Assembly (NCBI RefSeq): GCF_001888165.1
Contig: NZ_CP015455.1
Span: 2,102,001 to 2,166,000 of the forward strand
Origin: Syntrophotalea acetylenica
GTDB taxonomy: Bacteria; Desulfobacterota; Desulfuromonadia; Desulfuromonadales; Syntrophotaleaceae
Direction: 5' to 3'
DNA length: 64,000 bases
The notes beneath the pieces were generated by a model. That model searched no databases and was not told the DNA's origin. It saw only the letters and a list, made by a program, of their open reading frames with translations. A program made the translations under genes and the position numbers. Of this stretch, positions 53,025 through 62,496 are shown one piece after another (position 1 is the first letter of the stretch; each line of letters starts with the position of its first letter).

Positions 53025-53053
53025 TTGTCACTGCCGGGGGTTTTGTCTATAGT
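53025..53053 (+). promoter_or_regulatory. Sigma-70 promoter for the 6S-like RNA
   Basis: TTGTCA at 53025-53030 and TATAGT at 53048-53053, spaced by 17 bases, with a predicted start near 53060. Confidence 0.75.
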
Positions 53054-53059
53054 GAAGTT

Positions 53060-53250
53060 GCGAAAAAGCTCTCTGCTCTGCAGGTGAGGTTCTGATTGCC
53101 CCAGCGGTATAATTTTGTAAACGGGGAGAGCACGTAGGTGCTGTGTGCCAGCCCAACCTGGATTGGGACGCCTGATGCGCCTTCTGCGATACCCACCTGT
53201 TCAGGACTCGCTTGGAGGCCTGAGAACCCACGGCAGCAGTGGAGAGCTTG
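53060..53250 (+). ncRNA. ssrS: 6S RNA-like regulatory RNA
   Basis: About 190 bases starting after a good sigma-70 promoter. The two ends pair: AAGCTCTC (53066-53073) with GAGAGCTT (53242-53249), and the stem continues with TGCTCTGCAGGTGAGGTTCTGA against TGAGAACCCACGGCAGCAGT. This gives the long rod with an internal bubble expected of 6S RNA. The 3' strand holds GCCTTCTGCGATACCCACCTGTTC, resembling the conserved GCCTT...CTGCGA...CACCT block of known 6S RNAs. 6S RNA mimics an open promoter and holds sigma-70 polymerase in stationary phase. An imperfect hairpin at 53259-53285 may terminate it. Identity is by structure and pattern, not by covariance search. Confidence 0.75.
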
Positions 53251-53258
53251 CATCAAGG

Positions 53259-53295
53259 AAGCGCGCGGACAAGAGCCGGGCGCTTTCTAGTTTGT
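53259..53295 (+). terminator. Possible terminator of the 6S-like RNA
   Basis: AAGCGCGCGG and CCGGGCGCTT pair with one mismatch, followed by the T-rich tctagtttg. The T tract is weak. Confidence 0.5.
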
Positions 53296-53298
53296 TCG

Positions 53299-53464
53299 CA
53301 TCCGGAAACTCTGGATGGATACAGCGTAGTTTTCATATGGAAAACGAGAAATTTTTCGTTGTGGCAAGGAAATCAAGGGGTTGCGCGGAGGCGTACATCG
53401 GTACGCCGCACAAGCAAGCCTGCGGATTGACGCCGCCACGGCGGAAAAGGGCCGTTTCCGGATG
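53299..53464. mobile_element. MITE-like repeat, copy 3
   Basis: The 166-bp core has the same inverted ends as the other two copies, but the left flanking hairpin is degraded (ctctgg for ctccgg, no GTATC arm). No target duplication is visible, so it may be the oldest insertion. It lies between the 6S-like RNA and the TraB-family gene. Confidence 0.7.
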
Positions 53465-53597
53465 GGAACTGGTCCAGGAACGCATCCCGCCGATAACGAT
53501 CCCCTTGCCGGACAACAGTGTCCCGGGGCAAACGTGTCCCCTGGGCACCCGTACCGAAGCGCGAAATACTTCCTTTCAACCCGTGCAGGAACCGCCA

Positions 53598-54776
53598 ATG
53601 AACACCGAATCCAGCGATACCGACATATTGCGCATCGATGTGGCCGACAAGCAGATCGTTCTGATCGGCACGGCCCATATTTCAAGGGATTCTGTTGCGA
53701 CAGTCCGCCAGGTGATCGCCACCGAGCAACCGGACACGGTCTGCGTTGAACTCGATGAACAGCGCTACCAGGCGCTCAAGGATCCTCATCGCTGGCGCTC
53801 CCTCAATTTGATGCAGGTTCTGCGCCGCGGCCAGGGTGCCTATTTGCTGGCCAACCTGGCCCTTTCATCATTCCAGAAACGCATGGGGCTCGGCACCGGC
53901 GTAAAGCCCGGGGAAGAACTCGCCGCGGCCGCCGAGGAAGCGGAAACCCGCCATATGCAGTTGTGCCTGATCGACCGCAATATCCGCACCACCCTGCTGC
54001 GGGCCTGGCGTCGCACCGGCTTCTGCAAAAAGCTCAGGCTGTTTTCCGCGCTTTTGACAGGCATGTTCGAAAATCCGCAACTGGATGAAGAACAGCTTGC
54101 CCGACTGCGGCAGGAGGACACCTTGTCCGCGCTGTTGCAGGAAATGGGCGACAGCCTGCCCGATCTCAAGGCGGTGCTGGTGGACGAGCGGGACCGCTTC
54201 ATGGCGCATCACATTGCCAACGCGCCGGGCGACAGAATCGTGGCCGTGGTCGGCGCCGCGCATCTGCCCGGCATCCGTAAAAACCTCACCTGCTCCCTGA
54301 CGGAACGGGAACTGGCGGCCCTGGAAGAAATTCCGCCCAAATCTTCCGTATCCCGGCTGCTGCCCTGGCTGATTCCGGCGTTGGTGGCGGTCCTGTTCGC
54401 CGCGGGCTTTTTCATGGGTGATCGGGCTCTTGTCGCGGACGCGGCGGTGGCCTGGCTGCTGGCCCACGGCATCCTCTCCGCGCTGGGAGCGGTTGTCGCC
54501 CTGGGGCACCCCCTTTCCATTGCGGCCGCATTTGTCGCGGCCCCCTTTACCTCCCTGAACCCGGCTATCGGCGCGGGATTCGTCAGCGGCATGGTTCAGG
54601 CCTGGCTGGCCGCCCCCACGGTGCAGGATCTTGAAAGCGTCGGCGACGACATCGCCACGCTGCGCGGCTGGTGGGGAAACCGCCTCACCCGCGTGCTGCT
54701 GGTCTTCATGTTTTCCAACCTCGGGTCAACGGCCGGCACCTTGCTGGCGTTTGGCTGGCTCAAAAACCTCATCTGA
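53598..54776 (+). CDS. TraB/GumN family membrane protein
   Basis: A 392-residue protein. The N-terminal TraB domain has VLIGTAHISRDSVATVRQVI, DTVCVELDEQRY and VVGAAHLPGI, and the C-terminal ~150 residues hold about four membrane helices. The GTAH/E/H pattern is typical of a putative metal-dependent hydrolase superfamily (Tiki/TraB), though its substrate in bacteria is unknown. ATG 53598 with AGGA upstream is used; the frame is open back to 53145 through MITE copy 3, which is not coding. It ends 8 bases into the convergent L,D-transpeptidase gene. Confidence 0.82.
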   Translation: MNTESSDTDILRIDVADKQIVLIGTAHISRDSVATVRQVIATEQPDTVCVELDEQRYQALKDPHRWRSLNLMQVLRRGQGAYLLANLALSSFQKRMGLGTGVKPGEELAAAAEEAETRHMQLCLIDRNIRTTLLRAWRRTGFCKKLRLFSALLTGMFENPQLDEEQLARLRQEDTLSALLQEMGDSLPDLKAVLVDERDRFMAHHIANAPGDRIVAVVGAAHLPGIRKNLTCSLTERELAALEEIPPKSSVSRLLPWLIPALVAVLFAAGFFMGDRALVADAAVAWLLAHGILSALGAVVALGHPLSIAAAFVAAPFTSLNPAIGAGFVSGMVQAWLAAPTVQDLESVGDDIATLRGWWGNRLTRVLLVFMFSNLGSTAGTLLAFGWLKNLI

Positions 54777-56553
54777 CCATCGGGCGGACCCCGTCCTGTT
54801 CGCTGTTGAGCGCATCGTTCTTTGGACCTGGCGCGTTGCCGTCATTTTCCGACGGCACGGAACGCTGCCGTAGCGCGCCAAGCAGCTCCGAGTCCTTTTC
54901 ATAGATATCGTTGCGGAACTGCAGGCGGCCCCGGGTATCGACCCAGGCGGTGCGATACAGGATGTGCACCGGCAGCGGACGCTCCAGGTATACTGTGTAG
55001 GGCCTGGACCGGGCCATTTCCCGTGCGACTCGCTCCTTGCTCCAGCCCTGCTGCCCTTCCAGCAGAAAAACAGCCAGGTCCAGAGGCCTGGCAATACGAA
55101 TGCAGCCGGAGCTGAAGGTACGTTGCTGCTCTTCGAAAAGATGCCGGGAAGGCGTATCGTGCAGATACACATGGTAGGCATTGGGGAACATGAATTTTAC
55201 CCTGCCCAACGGATTCCAGGGGCCCGGCTTCTGCCGCAGCAATCCGGGGAAGGTTTCCGCCGTCACCTGTTTCCAGTTTATCCCCCGCGGATCGATAGTG
55301 CGGTCGGGATCCTTGCCCCAGGCCACGATTTCGTAGTGATGGGCCTTCAGATAATTCGGGTTGGCCTTGATCAGCGGCAGCTTGTCCTGCTGGAGGATGG
55401 TTGGTGGCACCGTCCAGTAAGGAGCAAACACCAGATAGGTCATCAGGGCTGAAAATACCGGCGTGCGACGAAACGAGGTGCCCACGACAACCGGCATGCG
55501 CATGACTTCAATACCGCTATCGAATACCGACAGGTGAAAATCGGTAATGTCGACCTGCAGATAGCGAGCTCCGACGTCACGGTCGGGCCAGCGCTCCCTT
55601 TCCAGATTGACGGTGATCTGTTCGATACGCCGGACAACAGGTACATTGATCTGCGCCAGTGTCTGTTGGCCGAGCACACCGTCCGGGCGCAACCCGTGCC
55701 GCGCCTGAAACCGCTTCAGGGCTTCCGCCGTGACGCGATCCATGACCTGACCGGAAGACAACGCAGCGGCATCCAGATCTCCGACAAGAGCCAGAACCCT
55801 CCGCAGCGCCGGCAACCGGGAATCCCTCTGCCCCAAAGCCACGGGCGGACCGTCATCCAGCACCGGCCAGCCGCCGGCCAGGTCCAGACGACGATAGTGC
55901 TCCAGATAGACCAGCAGGCGCCGGTAACCGGCACGCTCGGACGCCAGGGCGTCCAGAACAGCCCCCACCTGCTGTCTTCGCAGCACCTGGTTCAGCACCG
56001 AAACCGCATCGGCAACGGCGACCTTTGCCCCTTCCATCCCCGCCCCTGCCGCGTCGTCGCCGCTGGGGAACAATTGGGAAACATACTTCAAAAAGGAGTC
56101 GGTCAGCAGCAGGTCGATAAGTGCCAGGCCCGCCGGCTCGCAGTCAACCTCATAGGCGCGTGAGACGTGTGCGGCTTCCAGTGATGCGGCCAATACCCCG
56201 ACATGATAATCCCGGGGATCCAAGCCCTCGGCCGCAACCCCCTGGATGCGATCAAGCCACTGCCAGGCCACCACGGAAACGCGGCCCTGCGCATCGGTCC
56301 AGGCCGGATTGAAATCGCGGCGCCGGTAAAAATCCGGCAGATGCCGATGCAGGGGGATGCGTAGCCCCTCCACGTCGAGAAACGCATCAGCCACCGCACC
56401 GGCCGCTGCGGTCTCCCCGATCATCTGCTGAAGGTGCCGCCGGACGGTGTCTTCCGGCTGCCTGTTATCGGCCCGACTCCAAACAGAACACAGTACGAAA
56501 ACCAGCCCCAAAAAGCCGATTCCAATCCACCTTTTCCGAAGCGCCAAACGCAA
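54769..56553 (-). CDS. L,D-transpeptidase, YcbB/LdtD family
   Basis: A 594-residue periplasmic enzyme. A signal peptide (to ~residue 28) leads to a scaffold domain, a peptidoglycan-binding domain (VTAEALKRFQARHGLRPDGVLGQQTLAQIN) and a YkuD catalytic domain with YLHDTPSRHLF and the catalytic Cys in SSGCIRIARP. It would make 3-3 peptidoglycan crosslinks or attach proteins to the wall. The start read here is TTG 56553 with AAAGG upstream; a nearby TTG at 56547 is possible. Domain order and size match YcbB. Confidence 0.87.
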   Translation of the reverse strand: MRLALRKRWIGIGFLGLVFVLCSVWSRADNRQPEDTVRRHLQQMIGETAAAGAVADAFLDVEGLRIPLHRHLPDFYRRRDFNPAWTDAQGRVSVVAWQWLDRIQGVAAEGLDPRDYHVGVLAASLEAAHVSRAYEVDCEPAGLALIDLLLTDSFLKYVSQLFPSGDDAAGAGMEGAKVAVADAVSVLNQVLRRQQVGAVLDALASERAGYRRLLVYLEHYRRLDLAGGWPVLDDGPPVALGQRDSRLPALRRVLALVGDLDAAALSSGQVMDRVTAEALKRFQARHGLRPDGVLGQQTLAQINVPVVRRIEQITVNLERERWPDRDVGARYLQVDITDFHLSVFDSGIEVMRMPVVVGTSFRRTPVFSALMTYLVFAPYWTVPPTILQQDKLPLIKANPNYLKAHHYEIVAWGKDPDRTIDPRGINWKQVTAETFPGLLRQKPGPWNPLGRVKFMFPNAYHVYLHDTPSRHLFEEQQRTFSSGCIRIARPLDLAVFLLEGQQGWSKERVAREMARSRPYTVYLERPLPVHILYRTAWVDTRGRLQFRNDIYEKDSELLGALRQRSVPSENDGNAPGPKNDALNSEQDGVRPMVR

Positions 56554-56703
56554 TACCGGTCAACCTTTCCCCTGTGGCAAAGCGGCCATCGCGGCTTATC
56601 CGCACGATTTCCAATGGCCTGCCTTACCGCATCGAGCTGTCAGCCATTATGGCAAAAGCTTGCTGTGATTATCAAGTTTACAATATTTTCGTTGCCGACG
56701 TGT

Positions 56704-58068
56704 TCAGGCGATCCAGACGGTCTGAACATTGACGAATTCCTGAATGCCGAAGCGGGCCAGTTCCCGCCCGTATCCCGAAGCCTTGACGCCGCCGAACGGC
56801 AGTCGCGGATCACTTTTGACCATGCCGTTGACGAATACCGCTCCGGCCTCGACGCGCGCCGCCAGCGCTTCGGCCTTCCGCGCATCGCGATTCCAAACCG
56901 AGCAGCCCAGGCCGAAGGGGGTATCGTTGGCCACCGTCAGCGCCTGCTGTTCATCGGCCACCCGGATCACGGACGCCACCGGACCGAACAGCTCTTCATC
57001 GTAAGCGGGCATACCCGGTGCGACTTCGGCCAGAATGGTCGGAGGGTAGAAAAACCCTGGCCCTTCCAGAGGCTGCCCGCCGAGCAAAAGGCGGGCGCCG
57101 GCAGCGATGGATGTCAGTACCTGCTGATGCAGTTCATCGCGCAGATCGCCGCGGGCCTGCGGACCGACCTGGGTGGCATCGTCCAGCGGATCGCCGATCA
57201 CCAGCCGTGCCATGGCATCCCCGAAATGTTCGAGAAATGCATCATAAACCTCATCGAACACGATAAACCGCTTGGCCGCGATGCAGCTCTGCCCCGAATT
57301 CAGGCAGCGGGACCGGGCCCCGGCCATGGCAGCCTGTTGGAGATCGGCGCCGGGCATAACAATAAAAGGGTCGCTTCCCCCCAGCTCCAGAACCGTTTTT
57401 TTGAGCATCTGCCCGGCTTTGGCGGCCACCTTACGCCCGGCCCGCTCGCTGCCGGTCAGGGTCACGGCGCGGACATGGGGATGCTCGATGACGCTGTCGA
57501 CGCCGCTGGAACCGACCAGCAAGGTCCGGAAAACATCCGCAGGGAAGCCTGTTTCGGTAAACAGTTCCTCAATCGTCATGGCACAGCGCGGCACGTTGGA
57601 CGAATGTTTCAGGATAGCCGCGTTGCCGGCCATCAGGGCCGGAGCCGCGAACCGGAACACCTGCCAGAAGGGGAAATTCCAGGGCATCACGGCCAGCACC
57701 ACCCCCAGCGGACGATAAGCCACGCAGGACCGGGATGCATCGCTGGCAACAGGTTGTTCGGCCAGCATGGCAGAGGCCTGTTGCGCATAGTATTCACAGA
57801 CCCACGCACATTTTTCGACTTCCCCCCGGGCTTCGGCAACCGGCTTGCCCATTTCCCGGCTCATCAGCCTCGCCAGGTCCGCGGAACGGTCCCGCAAATG
57901 CCGCGCCATCCGCAGAAATCTTGCACTGCGTTGGTCGAAAGAAGCATATCTCCAGTCCAGCCATGCCCGATGAACCCGCTCGATGATGTCCATAACCTTC
58001 GTGGCATCGTATTCCTCAAATGTTTCGATCTGCTCACCGCTGGCAGGATTTATGGATACCATGCTCAT
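56704..58068 (-). CDS. NAD(P)-dependent aldehyde dehydrogenase (succinate-semialdehyde type)
   Basis: A 454-residue enzyme with the ALDH fold: VMPWNFPFWQVFRFAAPALMAGNA, the Glu in LELGGSDPFIV, and the catalytic Cys in NSGQSCIAAKR. Length and the RMARHLRDRSADLARLMSREMGKPVAEA region resemble the Sad/YneI succinate-semialdehyde dehydrogenases, but substrate is not fixed by these motifs. ATG 58068 follows AAGGAG with 8-base spacing. It is monocistronic. Confidence 0.87.
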   Translation of the reverse strand: MSMVSINPASGEQIETFEEYDATKVMDIIERVHRAWLDWRYASFDQRSARFLRMARHLRDRSADLARLMSREMGKPVAEARGEVEKCAWVCEYYAQQASAMLAEQPVASDASRSCVAYRPLGVVLAVMPWNFPFWQVFRFAAPALMAGNAAILKHSSNVPRCAMTIEELFTETGFPADVFRTLLVGSSGVDSVIEHPHVRAVTLTGSERAGRKVAAKAGQMLKKTVLELGGSDPFIVMPGADLQQAAMAGARSRCLNSGQSCIAAKRFIVFDEVYDAFLEHFGDAMARLVIGDPLDDATQVGPQARGDLRDELHQQVLTSIAAGARLLLGGQPLEGPGFFYPPTILAEVAPGMPAYDEELFGPVASVIRVADEQQALTVANDTPFGLGCSVWNRDARKAEALAARVEAGAVFVNGMVKSDPRLPFGGVKASGYGRELARFGIQEFVNVQTVWIA

Positions 58069-58226
58069 CAATACGTCTCCTTGTCCTTTTACGGGGATCG
58101 TTGTTACGGCGGGATGATTTGTCCGTGGATAGCCATTGGTCCCTGATGCAAAAAAATGTCAGTTATTGAACCGCGAATGCTTTTCTGCCATAGTATCGAC
58201 AGCCGACCCAGAAAGGAACCCTGTCT

Positions 58227-59029
58227 TTGAATACCATGGATAATCTTGTCCTGCCCTTTGCGCGCCTCCACTGGCACTGGCGCCTGCAGCGCTGGAAACG
58301 CGTCCTGTCCGGTTATGTCTCCGACCCGCGGCTGCCCTACAGCCCGGTGTGCGTCTCCCGGCTGATCATCGGCGTCAACCTGCTCTGGTTCGCCTGGATG
58401 ATACTGCGGGCGCTGCTGGCCGGTCTCGGCCTGGGGACCATCCTGCATCCCCCACGGGGCTGCTCATGTACTTCGGCGCCCAGCGCTGGAACCCGGAAGT
58501 GCTGCTGTTCCACCAATGGTGGCGCTGCCTGACCTACGCCTACACCCACGGCGGGCTCATACATCTTGCCTTCAACATGGTGGTACTCTACCAGGTCGGG
58601 CCTCTGGTCGAAGATCAGATCGGCCCGGCCCGGTTCTTCGTGCTGTACACCTTCACCGCCCTGACCGCCACCCTGCTGGGCCTGGCATGGCATCCGCTGG
58701 TGCCGGTGGTGGGCGCCTCCGGTTCGCTGTTCGGACTGATCGGCTTTGCTGCGGCCTATTTCCACCGACTGGGTCCCCGCGGCCACGGCGTACGCAATTT
58801 CATGTTTCAGTGGGCCGCCATTGCCTTCATTTTCGGGCTGATCATGGGCGCGGACAATGCCGGACATCTCGGCGGCGCACTTGGCGGCGCGGCGTTCGGA
58901 CTGATTCTGCCGCTGACCGGACGCGGCCGCAACGCCCTCACCGGCCTGTTTTCCGGGCTGGCCATGCTGGCCGCCGCCGTTACGCTGGCCAGTCTGCTGC
59001 TGCAGATCGCCTTTCCCTTCCCCCATTGA
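58227..59029 (+). pseudogene. Rhomboid intramembrane serine protease, frameshifted
   Basis: Two overlapping frames together make one rhomboid. The first (from ATG 58227) gives the N-terminus and first membrane helix up to GLGTILHPP, then runs out of homology. The second continues PTGLLMYFGAQRWNPEVLLFHQWWRCLTYAYTHGGLIHLAFNM, the catalytic Ser in GASGSLFG and His in GHLGGALGG. The shift is at a run of five C (58449-58453); six would restore one frame. It may be a true mutation, a slippage switch, or a sequence error. Translation restarting at ATG 58465 would give a form lacking the first helix. Confidence 0.8.
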
Positions 59030-59043
59030 CCCGGACTTCCGCC

Positions 59044-59529
59044 ATGGCCAGGCAAAAGCACCCCGTCACCCCCGCGATCCGCGTGCTGCGGCAACACGAC
59101 ATCACCTTCACCGGCCACCTGTACACCTATGAGGACCATGGCGGCACAGCCGTCTGCGCCCGGGAACTGGGGGTGGATGAGCATGCCGTGATCAAAACCC
59201 TGATATTCGAAACCGAAACCGGAGAACCGCTCATCGTGCTGATGCACGGCGATCGCGAGGTTTCCACCAGGGGACTGGCGCGCCTGCTGGGGGCAAAACA
59301 GGTCATCCCCTGCGCGCCGCAGACCGCCGACCGGCACTCGGGTTACCAGGTGGGCGGCACCTCTCCCTTCGGCACCCGCAAGACCATGCCGGTTTACATG
59401 GAGCGAACCATCGCGGATCTGCCCGTCATCTACATCAACGGCGGCAAGCGCGGCTTTCTGGTAGCCATGGCACCGCAGGATCTGATCCGGGTGCTGCACC
59501 CGGCCATGGTCGAGGTAGCCCAGCCCTGA
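59044..59529 (+). CDS. ybaK: Cys-tRNA(Pro)/Cys-tRNA(Cys) deacylase YbaK
   Basis: A 161-residue editing-domain protein with HPVTPAIRVLRQHDITF, the conserved Lys in HAVIKTLIFE, YQVGGTSPFGTRK and VYINGGKRGFLVAM, all typical of YbaK/EbsC. It hydrolyses mischarged Cys-tRNA(Pro). It starts 14 bases after the rhomboid reading frame, with only a weak ribosome site. Confidence 0.93.
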   Translation: MARQKHPVTPAIRVLRQHDITFTGHLYTYEDHGGTAVCARELGVDEHAVIKTLIFETETGEPLIVLMHGDREVSTRGLARLLGAKQVIPCAPQTADRHSGYQVGGTSPFGTRKTMPVYMERTIADLPVIYINGGKRGFLVAMAPQDLIRVLHPAMVEVAQP

Positions 59530-59609
59530 GCCGACACTAGCATAATTGAAACAGTTGCTATAATTGATAGCGACATCACGTACGTCACACCGGCAGCGAG
59601 GGAGGAGTC

Positions 59610-61061
59610 ATGGACGCTTACCGCTATTCCGCATTGCTGACCGATCTGTACGAACTGACCATGCTGGCCGGCTACTTCGAAAAAGGCATGCACCGGCAGA
59701 CGGCGGTATTCGACCTGTTTTTCCGCCGCAACCCGTACCAGGGCGGATACGCCGTCTTCGCCGGTCTGCAGCCGGCCCTCGAATACCTGTCTCAGCTGCA
59801 TTTCACCGCACAGGATGTGGCCTACCTCCAAAACCTCGGCATGTTCAAACCGGCATTCCTCGATTTTCTGCGGGAGTTCCGGTTCCGCGGCAAGGTCATC
59901 GCCCCGCCGGAAGGCACCATCGTATTCGCCAACGAACCGCTGCTGACAGTTGAAGGCGAGCTGGCTGAAGCACAGCTGGTGGAAACCGCCCTGCTCAACA
60001 TCATCAATTTTCAGACCCTGGTAGCCACCAAGGCCGCCCGTATCGTCAGCGTGGCCGCCCCCGGCGTGGTGGTTGAGTTCGGTCTGCGCCGCGCGCACGG
60101 CCCCGACGGTGGCCTCAGCGAAGCCCGTGCCGCCTATATCGGAGGCGCCCGCAGCACCAGCAACACCTGGGCGGGGCAGGTCTTCGGCATTCCGGTCAAA
60201 GGCACCCACGCGCACAGCTGGGTGATGGCCTTCCCCGATGAGCTGGGCGCCTTTCGGGCTTATGCCGACTGTTTTCCCGAACAGTGCATCCTGCTGGTGG
60301 ATACCTACGACACCCTGGCCAGCGGTGTGCCCAACGCCATCATCGTCGCCCGCGAACTGCGCGCCAGAGGACATGAGGTCAAGGGCATCCGGCTGGACTC
60401 CGGAGATCTGGCCTATCTGAGCAAACAGGCGCGGCGCATGCTCGATGAAGCCGGGTTCCCCGATATAAAAATCGTCGCCTCCAGCGATCTGGATGAAACC
60501 GTCATCCAGTCGATCCGGGGCGAAGGCGGCCGTGTCGACATCTATGGGGTGGGAACACAGCTGGCAACCTGTGGCGGGGAAGGCGGCGGCGCCCTCGGCG
60601 GCGTCTACAAGCTGGTGCGTTTCGATCACCAGCCGAAACTGAAAGTGACCAGCGATATCGCCAAAGCCACCCTTCCGGACCGCAAAAAACTCTGGCGAGC
60701 CGTGTTGCCCGATGGCGGGTACGTTCTCGACATCATTTGCCTGGAAGATGAGCAGCCCCGGCCCGGCGCAACCGTCTTCGACCCCCTCAACCCGTCCCGC
60801 AGCAAGAAAATCCCCACCGAGGTCAATTTCGAGGAAGTACGCCAGGTGGTGATGCGTGCGGGACGCATCCTGTCTCCCGCTCCCGGCCTGGAGGTCATGG
60901 CCGACCGCTGTGCCGTGCAGATGCTCAGGCTTCCCAAAGGCACGACCCGCCTGACCAATCCCCATGTCTACAAAGTCGCCATGAGCGCTGCGCTGCATCG
61001 CCTGCGCAGCGAGCTGATGCGGAAGGCGCAGGAAAACCAGCCGGGTTATCGGAAGGGATAG
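59610..61061 (+). CDS. pncB: Nicotinate phosphoribosyltransferase
   Basis: A 483-residue enzyme of NAD salvage that joins nicotinate with PRPP. Motifs: [18 protein letters not shown] at the N-terminus, [40 protein letters not shown], and the [12 protein letters not shown] phosphate-site region. GGGAGGAG precedes the ATG. It stands alone, convergent with the ferredoxin membrane protein. Confidence 0.95.
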   Translation: MDAYRYSALLTDLYELTMLAGYFEKGMHRQTAVFDLFFRRNPYQGGYAVFAGLQPALEYLSQLHFTAQDVAYLQNLGMFKPAFLDFLREFRFRGKVIAPPEGTIVFANEPLLTVEGELAEAQLVETALLNIINFQTLVATKAARIVSVAAPGVVVEFGLRRAHGPDGGLSEARAAYIGGARSTSNTWAGQVFGIPVKGTHAHSWVMAFPDELGAFRAYADCFPEQCILLVDTYDTLASGVPNAIIVARELRARGHEVKGIRLDSGDLAYLSKQARRMLDEAGFPDIKIVASSDLDETVIQSIRGEGGRVDIYGVGTQLATCGGEGGGALGGVYKLVRFDHQPKLKVTSDIAKATLPDRKKLWRAVLPDGGYVLDIICLEDEQPRPGATVFDPLNPSRSKKIPTEVNFEEVRQVVMRAGRILSPAPGLEVMADRCAVQMLRLPKGTTRLTNPHVYKVAMSAALHRLRSELMRKAQENQPGYRKG

Positions 61062-61097
61062 CCCTGTCGACAGCCGGCCGAGGCGCATTTTTGTGAC

Positions 61098-62345
61098 TCA
61101 CTCCCCGGAGGGTTCGCTCTTTTGCCGCCAGCGCGGACCGTAATCAATGGCATCGACCGGACACACCCGCAGACAGCGCGCACAGGAGTAACACTCCGCC
61201 GGCCAGCTTTTCCCGGACAGGCGATCCCCCGCCGCTTCCACCGGGCAGGCCCGATCGCAGGCACCGCAGCCGATACAGCGGTCATGATCGATGCGGATGC
61301 CGGTCAGACTGGCTTTTTCAAAAAACCAGGCATACCAGCCGAAAGGACACACCAACTGGCAGAAGGGACGATAGACAGCCGGCGCCAGCAGCAAAACCGC
61401 CACCACCACCGCGCCGATGGACAACAAGTCGAACTCGAAACCGAACAGATTGAAGGGATTGATGCCGTGGTATAGTACCCATTTGCGACCGAACAGACCG
61501 AAAGTAAACACCAGAAAACCGCCGAAAAGCAGGGTTCTCAGCAGCATTGTCCACCTGAAGGGCAAACGCAGCCTGTTGCGGCGACGTACCAACGGCAGAT
61601 CGTAGAGAAGTTCCTGCAACGCACCCAGGGGACAGCCCCATCCGCATATCAGCTTGTTTCCAACAATGGACAGCAGGGTAAAAAACATCAGGACGCCGAA
61701 ATATTTCCAGGCCCCTTCGTAAAACCCTGCCAGAGCCTTGAAATACTTCACCAGAGCTTCCATGGGATTCGGTGACTTGCCACTGGCGAAACCGAAAAAC
61801 AGCACCACCAGAAGCAGGGTTGCACGGCCTGCCAGGGGTGCATAGCGCTTCGTCACCGGCAGGAGCCTGCCGTCCTCGAACCTCCCGCCGCGCAACAGCC
61901 ACCAAAGCATGCCGCCGAGCAGCACCGGCCACAACAGGTAGCAATAAGCATCTCTCACCACCTGCCGTTCCTGATGCCCTTGCGTCCCGTTTTGTCCGGC
62001 AGCACCATAACCGCGGCCCGCGCCGCCGCCCAGGCCCCTGCCCGCACCGCGATGCATGGCGCGCCGCGGTTCTGTTTCGCCGATGGCAACGGACTTCAGC
62101 GCCGTCTCAAGATCCCGGGTGCCAATCCCCAGCTCCTTTAAGGTCCTGTGTTTATCCACCTGTCGGGAAAGTCCCAGCGCTTCGGCCAGATCGCCCGCGC
62201 GGACATGATAGTGGCATGCCGCACCCGCAAGCGTCACCTGCGGGGTGTCATCCGCTGCGGTCAAGGCATGAACGACCGCGGGCATCGGCATGGATACAAA
62301 CCACAGTAAACTTGCCAGCAATACCGTTTTGATTACACCATGCAT
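61098..62345 (-). CDS. NapH/NosR-like membrane 4Fe-4S protein with extra N-terminal domain
   Basis: A 415-residue protein. It has a signal peptide (to ~residue 28), then a small soluble segment (HYHVRAGDLAEALGLSRQVDKHRTLKELGIGTRDLETALKS) and a Gly-rich linker, then about five membrane helices with CGWGCPLG and CQLVCPFGW, and at the end two 4Fe-4S motifs (CIGCGACDRACP and CYSCARCLRVCP). NapH-type proteins pass electrons between quinol and periplasmic or cytoplasmic redox partners. The N-terminal segment is not part of NapH and I do not recognise it. No partner redox gene is adjacent. Confidence 0.8.
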   Translation of the reverse strand: MHGVIKTVLLASLLWFVSMPMPAVVHALTAADDTPQVTLAGAACHYHVRAGDLAEALGLSRQVDKHRTLKELGIGTRDLETALKSVAIGETEPRRAMHRGAGRGLGGGAGRGYGAAGQNGTQGHQERQVVRDAYCYLLWPVLLGGMLWWLLRGGRFEDGRLLPVTKRYAPLAGRATLLLVVLFFGFASGKSPNPMEALVKYFKALAGFYEGAWKYFGVLMFFTLLSIVGNKLICGWGCPLGALQELLYDLPLVRRRNRLRLPFRWTMLLRTLLFGGFLVFTFGLFGRKWVLYHGINPFNLFGFEFDLLSIGAVVVAVLLLAPAVYRPFCQLVCPFGWYAWFFEKASLTGIRIDHDRCIGCGACDRACPVEAAGDRLSGKSWPAECYSCARCLRVCPVDAIDYGPRWRQKSEPSGE

Positions 62346-62496
62346 TTCATCGCCCTTTCATCAGCGCCAGGATGCAACAGCTTTGCTGCACAGGGAACCG
62401 CCGCCATCTTGAAAAATATCCACGGGAGTGTTATACAACCAGCCTCCCGCGCACTTTGTGCCGGAAAACGCAAAAATCATTACAGGAGAATGCCTT

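Noticed and set aside
53341-53470. Small protein encoded inside the 166-bp repeat (frame with RKSRGCAEAYIG)
   Set aside because: The frame is open in all three copies, but the start context differs, no ribosome site is conserved, and conservation follows hairpins and inverted ends rather than codons.
53145-53597. N-terminal 151-codon extension of the TraB-family protein
   Set aside because: The open frame runs through the 6S-like RNA and MITE copy 3 and has no homology; ATG 53598 has its own ribosome site.
56434-58146. 570-codon forward ORF opposite the transpeptidase and aldehyde dehydrogenase genes
   Set aside because: It spans two real reverse-strand genes and the gap between them, with no motifs of its own.
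59430-61088. 552-codon reverse ORF opposite pncB
   Set aside because: Antisense shadow; nicotinate phosphoribosyltransferase motifs lie on the forward strand.
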